Below are positions 56,864 through 64,000 of a DNA stretch of 64,000 nt, one piece after another; the first letter of the stretch is position 1, and the number at the start of each line of letters is the position of its first letter. The notes beneath the pieces were generated by a model. That model was not told the DNA's origin, ran no database searches, and saw only the letters and a program-made list of their open reading frames with translations. The DNA comes from Campylorhamphus procurvoides (taxonomy: Eukaryota; Chordata; Aves; Passeriformes; Dendrocolaptidae), in the NCBI GenBank assembly GCA_013396655.1, contig WBMV01000298.1, forward strand, positions 1,637,221-1,701,220, written 5' to 3'. Both the position numbers and the translations under genes were made by a program.

Positions 56864-59800
56864 ATATGGAATGCTATTTCTTTAGCATGGTCTGTCTTTT
56901 GCCTCCTTTTTCTCTCTTACCACATGAATAAATTGAGAGAAGAAATTGAGCAAACTTTTGCAATGGCCTCAGATAAGGATTGGCAGGAACTAATACTAGC
57001 ATTATACTAATAAAAGTTGAAGCTTTGCTTTCTAGGTCATCCTTGAAGAACGTTCTTGAGTTTATCGAGGTGTTGCTTAAACCATGTTGTATTTCCTGTA
57101 ATTTGAGGGACTGAAATGCCAGAAGTCTTCTGTTTTGATGTGGTGTATATAGATGTCAGCTGGGGCCTGAAACCTGAGTCTGGGCCTCAGTGTAGGTGTT
57201 ATGTGACTAAGCTGCTGTTAGAGACAGCAAAAAGTGAGGCAGTTCAGTGAATGGAGTGTGAATATCCTGGAGCTGGCTTCAGGGGACTGCTCTCCAGCCT
57301 CTGGTGCCTGCCTTGGTAGATCTTCTCCAGCTCTGTTCAGACCACATGAAGGTGCCTCTCCTAACCTTTCCAGAGAAGGAGGAGTACTTGGTTTATCTTT
57401 TCATGGAAACACTGTGAGTTTGTCAAAAGCATAAGCTCTGTGCAAGTGCATTTTCTTTGAGCGGCCTCTGTTGGAGGATGATTTTAACTGGAAATATCCA
57501 GTCAAAACCAGGCTCCTCTATGGGATTAATAATCTCATGCAATGGGATAACAATGTTCTCATTCAACTGCATTTTTTTTGAGAAGAAACCGATCCAGAAA
57601 GGTCATAAGGTCTGAGTTAAGTGATGGTTTATGACAGATGACCACACTCTCCTTGATCCTGATTTAAACAAGTACTTTATCAACTTTTAGAGTTGCTTTA
57701 AAATACATTATTTTAATATTTGGGGTCAATTATTCCAAATTGTGCATGAGGTTTTTAGATAATGAAGGGAGTAAAACTGTTAAAAGGCTGGGTATGTTTT
57801 GGTTTGGTTTTTTTCTGATTTCGTTTGCCTAAAGGATAGAGCGTGCATGAAAAACAGATAAGCAAGCAAACAAACAAAAGGCAAATTTACCTTAGAGCAA
57901 ACTGAAACAGATCCACTGCATTTTCTCTCAAGTAATAATGTACAGCTGGGGGAAAGCTGAGAGTCAGTCCTCTCCCTTCTGATAATAATAAAAAAAATTT
58001 CAAGTATCCTTCTCAAATAAGAAAGTAAGTAGGGAATATGCACCTAAAAGTTTTAAAAATTATCAATACTTTAAGATTTCTCTCTCTCCCTCCTTCCTCC
58101 CCATTCCGTATTCCTGATTCTGGATGCTCAACTAATTTTTCACATCAGTGAATTGTTTACGGACCTCTGTCTCCTCAGATTGAAGGGCCATTAAAGGAGA
58201 TGAGTCCTTCTTCTTCACCAAGTCATTTCACCATGCCATGTACGTTTGTCAGGCACTGAACTCTGAGTACAAGGAAACAGCTGCCTGTGCTGTAGGTTAC
58301 GTGGTTGGGAGGATGCCAGGTGCCCTTTGCTTTAAGCACAGCTGCTGTACCTGCTGTGTGAGCCTGGCTGCAATCCTTGTACAGTAGGTGAAGAGGTCGT
58401 GAGAGCTGCATAGGGAGTACAATCTACTTGCTCCTGCTCAGCTCTCTCCAGTCCTCGTAATTTATCAGCTTTGACTACCTTCAGTGTGACTGGGCTTCTA
58501 TGAGTATTTTTCATCTTCTGCTACAGGTTTTTCCTTTAGGGGACCTTACTACTGCTAAATGTCATAGATGGCAACACAGCACTTCATGGTGAGAACTGTG
58601 CTTGTCCATTTGGTGACACAACATTGGGATCACCTCCTGGTAGATTAGCATAAAACAAAAAGATAAAGGATGTATTAGGCATAAAGCTGTTTTGTGTTTT
58701 CCTTATACACATATAGAGATATTTTTGTCTTGTCTTCTGTATGCTGCCTTTATTGCAACAGAAGGGAAGAATGTGCAGAATCTAAGTCTTTTTTTCTCCA
58801 CTGTATTTTAAGATGTTTACAAGACACACTGCCCACATTCATGCATACTGCAAAGGTGGAATTGAGCTGTGAGCACGGCAGGGTTTCCAGAATCACATCT
58901 TTGTGTTACACAAATAGCTCATAGCAAACGGGCTGAAGGAGAATGTGTGTGCAGGCATGTGTGCGTAGCCATATTTGCTTGTCATTGTAGAATTGAATTA
59001 TATTGCGCCACTTCAACAAATACAGTTAATGTGTTATCTCTTCCCTTCGTCTGTGTGTACTGAGTGGTGGTGAACCTTTTCATCTGAACTTTATATCTGT
59101 GCTTTGCAAATGTTAACAATTACGTCTCACTATATTTGTGAGGTACACTAACTGTGGACTGATCCAGCTTCCAGGTGGTGTCTGTCAGCACACAAGTAGG
59201 AAGTTGGTTAGTCTAAGGTTAAGCATTTGTAGTCATGTCCTGAAGGAGAATCTCTGTTCTAGTCCCATGTGGAGCCTATAGCTTTTCTGGTATCTGCTAT
59301 ATAGAAATTCCTTTCAACCAAGACTTGTTCTTTTTCTCTGGCCCTCTATAAAGCAAGTTCATCTGCAACCAGAACATGCTGTTCTGGGTTCCTGATCAGG
59401 CCATATTTCTCTTTTGTTTCCATGTTCATGAGCCATTTCTAGTCTTGTAAACTAATGTTTTTGTAAAGAGTGCTTGACCTGCTATTGACAAGTCTGTGAT
59501 GATTGTGACTGCAGGTTTTAGTGTGGTGACTCTCAATAGGGAAGCTTAACTAGTTGAACTGGTAATGATGAATTCCTTGGGGGAAGGCACACTAACACAC
59601 AACAGGAACTGCACCAAGTAGCAAGTGCCACTTGCATGGAGAAGTGACGGGCTGACTGTATTGTGTCTAAAAGTGAACTGCAAAGAGAAGAAAATTGAGT
59701 TTACATCCTCTGCAGTTCCTTGTTGATGTCATAGAAGTGGTTTTATAGTACATATTTTATATTTCTGCTCATCATTTTTTTTAATCACATGTTCAGTCAT

Positions 59801-61180
59801 TCTCTGTGTTAAAGATACCATATTATCTTAGTACTATCAAGACAAGAAAGAAACAAAGAGAAGTGAAGATTTTAATCACAGCATGTATTCATCTCAACAC
59901 AGATATTTTCTTCCAGGTGTTTAACAGGTAATGTCTTTCAGCTAACCTGTAAGAACAGACAGTAAGCAGCTTTTGAGTCTCTAAAACATCCTCTTGTCAG
60001 AACTTTTCTAAATTTACCCCAAATTCCTGTTATTTAAAGCAATGAAATTAAAATGATTCCCAGTAGTTAAGCTGGGCATAGGGGAGACTGGGGCTGGCAC
60101 AAGAGAGATAGGGAAATGGCAAACGGTACAATAATTTTTTTTTTAGAAAGGCTTGAGCATAACTCAATTGTTGGAGGGAGGAAAGAGGCATAGGTTTACA
60201 TTTCAAGGCATGTGATATTACTTGATATGTGTGAGATTTCAGAGCATTCCTTCAAGGCTGGACAGTGATGCAAGCAGAGGTGGAAGTTGCACTCTCAGGT
60301 CACTCGCTTCTGGCTGAAATTCTGAAAACTGATTGCAAGGTGCAAGCTGCAATTATTTATGCTGTCCTTTATTTACTCCCATCTTACAATTTTCCACCTC
60401 CTGTTTCCTAGAAACAAGAAGCCTAGGTTTTACTTTTTCCCTTTTAACCTGTTGCTTTGCACCTTCAGAAGAAGCAGCAATAACTAAAGGTCTGGTGTTG
60501 ATAAAACTTTGGTGGACAAGGAGATGTGAAGGTTTAAGTACTACTGTGCAGTACCAACATTCTGTGAAGTGCTATTGGGTATATTAGAAATGCACCACTT
60601 GCTGCAGAAATTTTAAGGCTTTCAGCATAAGTGGCCGTAACCACATATGTATGTGATGTTATTGTTTTTATTAGAGTGGACTTGGTGTAAACAGCATCCA
60701 AATATTCCTAATGTTCCCATAAAGAAGTCTTCCCTGCATAGCAGTCATTAAGCTGTGCTCTGTTGTTCAAAGGCTGAAATTGCAACTTTAATTTCTTTAA
60801 TAATCAAGATCATGTAGTTCTGAAACTGAATTTAATTTCTCCTGGGTTGTGCTTTTTATACCTCATGTAACTCAAAGTGTGAGCAAATCTGCTTTGATGA
60901 TAAAAATTTAGCTCATTAAAGGGACTGAGATTTAAAAAAGTTCCCTAAGAAGGAGCTATATGGAGTGAGATTTACACTAAGTACTGAAAAGCCTTTATGA
61001 AAACAATAGTCAAAACCTCTCTATATCAGAGGTATCATAACTATGTGCTAACTCTCAAATGTGCCTTTCTCCGGGTGACTGTAGTGCCCACAGCCTTGGC
61101 ACCTTGACTGCAGTGCCAGGTGTTTCAGACTGTCTCTGGCAGCTTGTGAATGATTTTAGTAGTTTTGTTCTGAAAACTGT

Positions 61181-61234
61181 ATGACATATATAACTATATA
61201 TATATGACATATGTAACTATATATGACTATGTAA
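61181..61234. repeat. TA-rich tandem repeat
   Basis: Two and a half imperfect copies of a unit of about 20 bp, TGACATAT.TAACTATATA. Confidence 0.8.
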
Positions 61235-61579
61235 CAGTCTGAAATACAGGAGGTGCCTGCTGATTCTCATGGGACTGAGGCAAAGGAATCACCAAGAAGC
61301 ACACTGGTGTATCAAGGGGCCTTGGGTATAATGGAGTCCCTCAGCTTTATAAACCCAGTGTTTTTTCTGTTTTCTTCTGTCTCAAGTGATATGCTGTAGT
61401 GGTGGCATATGGCAACAGTTTTTAAGCCCACGGTGAAATGAAGGTAACTACTGACTTGGTGCAAACTTTTGTTAGAACAGGAAATTGCTTTTTGCAACAT
61501 GTTACAAATTCCCACAGAAAATTCACATTTGTAAAGGGTAATCACTCCTGTAAAAGATAATAAGTGTTTTTATAAATAA

Positions 61580-63286
61580 TAGCAAAAGAAGCGGCAAGGA
61601 AAACCTCCATTCTTTATTGGCTTCAGGGGGGAGATATAATTACCAAAGATGATGAAAATGCTGAGATACTTAACACCTTCTTTGCCTCAGTTTTCAACGA
61701 GACAGGCCCTCCTCAGGACAACTGTCCTCCTGGTAGAGAGGGACGGGGAGCTGAATACCCCTCCTGTAATCCAGGAGGAAGCAGTTAGTGCCCTGCTGAG
61801 CACTTGGATCCTCACAGGTCTATGGAACCAGGTGGGATCCATCTGCGGGTGATGAGGGACCTGGTGGAAGAACTTGCCAAGCGGCTCTCCATCATTTATC
61901 AACAGTCCTGGTTCACTGGGGAGGTCCTGCATGATTGGAAGTTGGCCAATGTGATGCCCATCCATAAGAAGGGCTGGAAGGAGGATCTGGGAAACTACAG
62001 GCCTGTCAGCCTGACCTCCGTGCCTGGCAAGGTTATGGAACACATCATCCTGAGTGAGATCTCACAGGACCTACAGGACAGAGGGGGGATCAGACACAAC
62101 CAGCATGGATTTAGGAGGGGCAGGTCCTGCCTGACCAGTCTGATCTCCTTTTATGAGAGATAACCTGCCTGGTGGATGAGTGGAAGCCTGTGGATGTAGT
62201 CTTCCTGGAAAAAGGCTGTGGGTATAGTCTACCTTGGAAAACGTTTGACACCATCTCCCATGGCATTCTCCTGGAAAAGCTGGCAACCCACGGCTTGGGC
62301 AGGTGCACTCTTCACTGGGTTAGGAACTGGCTGGATGGCCAGGCCCAGAGATTGGTGGGGAATGCTGCTGCATCCAGTTGGTGGCTGCTCACCAATGGTG
62401 TGCCTCAGGGGTCAGTGTCAGGCCCATTTCTGTTTTAACATCTTTATTGGTGATCTGGATGAGGGGATCGAGTCCACCATTAGCAAATTTTTGGATAACA
62501 CCAAGTTGGGGGGGAGTGTTTTATCTGCTGGAGGATAGAAGGGCTCTCCAGAGGGACCTGGATAGGCTGGATAGATGGGCCGAATCTAACGGTGTGAGGT
62601 TGAACAAGGCCAAATAGGTCCTGCACTTTGGCCACAACAACCCCCTGTAGCATACAGGCTGGGGACAGAGTGGCTGGAGAGCAGACAGGCAGAAAGGGAC
62701 CTAAGAGTTTGGATTAACAGGAGGCTGAACATGAGCCAGCAGTGTGCCCAGGTGGCCAAGAGGGCCAATGGCATCTTGGCCTGTATCAGGAATAGTCTGG
62801 CCCGCAAGACAAGGGAAGTGATTCTTCCCTTGTACTTGGCACTGTGTCCAGTTCTGAGCCCACCAATTTAGGAAGGACGTTGAGGTGCTGGGCAATGAGG
62901 CTGGGAAAGGGTCTGGAGCACAAGTGCTATGAGGAGCAGCTGAGGGAGCTGGGAGTGTTAAGCCTGGAGAAAAGGAGGCTCAGGGGAGACTTTATCACTC
63001 TCTACAACTACCTGTAAGGAGGTTGTAGCCAGGTGAGGGTCCCAGGCAACCAGCAACAGCACAAGTGGAAACAGGATTAAGCTGTGCCAGGTTGGACATT
63101 AGGAAGAAGTTCTTCACAGAAAGGGTGTTTGGGCATGAGAATGAACTGACTGTGGAGTCACCATCCTGGAGGTGTTTAAAAAAAGACTGGATGTGGAACT
63201 TAGTCTAGTTGACAAGATGACATTCAGTCATGGGTTGGATTGGATTAGATCTCAGAGGTCTTTTCCAACCTAGCTGATTCTGTGAA
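61580..63286 (+). mobile_element. CR1 LINE, 5'-truncated, 1.7 kb, with RT remnant
   Basis: Covers the reverse-transcriptase part of CR1 ORF2 through to the 3' tail. Readable + strand pieces: LVEELAKRLSIIYQQSW, WKLANVMPIHKKGWKED and NYRPVSLTSVPGKVMEHIIL (about 61860-62060), then KTFDTISHGILLEKL and GVPQGSVSGPFLF (62235-62440), and KFLDNTKLGG near 62500, where active elements have an ADD motif. Stops at about 62161 and 62436 and frame changes break it. The 3' tail ends ctgattctgtgaaaatcc. It cannot encode a working enzyme. Confidence 0.93.
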
Positions 63287-63564
63287 AATCCTTAGCAGCA
63301 CTTTAACACCTTGCAGGATGTTTGGGTGTTTCTGTGCTCATGCAGTAGCCCTCTGCAGATTTCAATATCTACCTTTGAGCTGCTGAGATGCCCTTGTGAC
63401 AACTTCAGCTGAGCACAAAAAGGTGCTAGAAGTGCAAGTCACAAGGACATTGTTTTTGAACATGTGGCTACCAAATATTTTCCCGTTTATGGCATAATCT
63501 TGATAATTATTTTTTTTTCTAGTGCTGTTTGTGTAATACTGTGATGTTAACGATGTTCCTGTTA
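63287..63564. other. Short stretch between CR1 pieces
   Basis: About 280 bp with no recognised feature. Confidence 0.6.
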
Positions 63565-63705
63565 GCCCCATTTCTTCAGCCTTTTGATGTCCCTCTGGAT
63601 GGCAGCACAACCCTCTGATGTATCAGTCGCCCTGTCTGGTTTTGTGTCATCCTCACCCTTGTTGACACTGCACTCCACCCCATCATCTGGGAACCTCAAG
63701 GTGAA
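63565..63705 (-). mobile_element. CR1 LINE internal fragment, antisense
   Basis: gatgtccctctggatggcag followed by cacaaccctctgatgtatca and a 'tttgtgtcatcctc' block matches the reverse complement of CR1 between the RT end and the tail. Truncated at both ends. Confidence 0.75.
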
Positions 63706-64000
63706 CCTCTCATTTGACTTCTGCTTCCAAATGTGTTGGACACTGCTGTGACCTTTGTGGAAACTATTGCTTTTTTTATATATATATATTTATTGTAAGC
63801 TGGGCAATAAAAAATGCTTTTGTTTGCATTGAAGGAAGAATTGAAGAATTGAGGCCTCTGGCTTTTTTGACTTGTCCTGTTTTGCAGGGGTCAGAATAGG
63901 GCTGTCTTCTATTACCTTTCTGCTGCACAGTGTTGGAAGTCACAATGGCCACATCTGTAGTCTGGGGTTACCTCTTGGTAACCTACTTCTCTCATGAAGG
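63706..64000. other. Window end
   Basis: Under 300 bases, with a short TA microsatellite at 63777-63790. Nothing else recognised. Confidence 0.6.

Larger units (their letters stand above)
54191..61579. other. Intergenic stretch downstream of IBTK
   Basis: About 7.4 kb with many short open frames on both strands and no recognised domain. Contains a polypyrimidine tract at 56762-56863 and a TA-rich tandem repeat at 61181-61234. I recognise no gene or CR1 copy here. Conserved non-coding elements cannot be judged without an alignment. Confidence 0.7.

Noticed and set aside
56632..56865. Lysine/arginine-rich minus-strand frame (77 codons)
   Set aside because: It is the complement of a polypyrimidine tract, so the composition is a low-complexity artefact.
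62071..62895. Minus-strand frames at 62071-62308 and 62586-62895
   Set aside because: Reverse shadows of the sense CR1 reverse transcriptase.
1..64000. CRISPR arrays, operons, ribosome binding sites, phage or plasmid functions
   Set aside because: The window is vertebrate nuclear DNA with introns and LINEs; no regularly spaced repeats or bacterial gene organisation are seen.
1..64000. tRNA or rRNA genes
   Set aside because: No cloverleaf-like block with A and B boxes or rRNA-like sequence was recognised by eye; a tRNAscan run would settle it.

Overview
The window comes from a bird nuclear genome. The evidence is one large intron-rich vertebrate gene, many CR1 (chicken repeat 1) LINE copies on both strands, and a fragment of an avian ERVL-type LTR. 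The species cannot be fixed from the sequence alone.

The gene is IBTK (inhibitor of Bruton tyrosine kinase), on the + strand. I reconstructed 28 coding exons between 7225 and 52996. All 27 introns obey GT-AG, every exon phase joins its neighbour, and the exons sum to 4068 nt, giving a 1355-residue protein, close to the mammalian length. The order is ankyrin repeats (exons 1-2), RCC1-like repeats (exons 3-7), a linker (8-10), BTB domain 1 (11), BTB domain 2 (13-16), a helical stretch after the BTB (17-18), a basic, serine-rich tail with a strong nuclear-localisation-like cluster (19-25) and a conserved C-terminal helix region (26-28). The architecture is that of a CUL3 substrate adaptor.

Layout: 1-7140 is probably intron or 5' flank upstream of the first coding exon. 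It has no CpG island and no recognised gene. 7225-52996 is the IBTK coding span. 52997 to about 53080 (proximal poly(A) signal) or about 54190 (distal) is the 3' UTR. From there to 64000 is intergenic sequence with no recognised gene, holding a 1.7 kb dead CR1 and a smaller CR1 piece.

Mobile DNA: eleven CR1 pieces are listed. One intron-1 copy appears to be split by a second insertion. The last-intron copy keeps decayed endonuclease and 3' sequence but has lost most of its reverse-transcriptase core. Most intronic copies are antisense to IBTK. An LTR fragment lies in intron 11.

I found no undescribed multi-gene system. The points worth a second look are two tandem NAGNAG acceptors, several weak or competing donors in the tail, a CTCF-like motif in intron 8, an imperfect direct-repeat pair in intron 19, and a few unexplained open frames.
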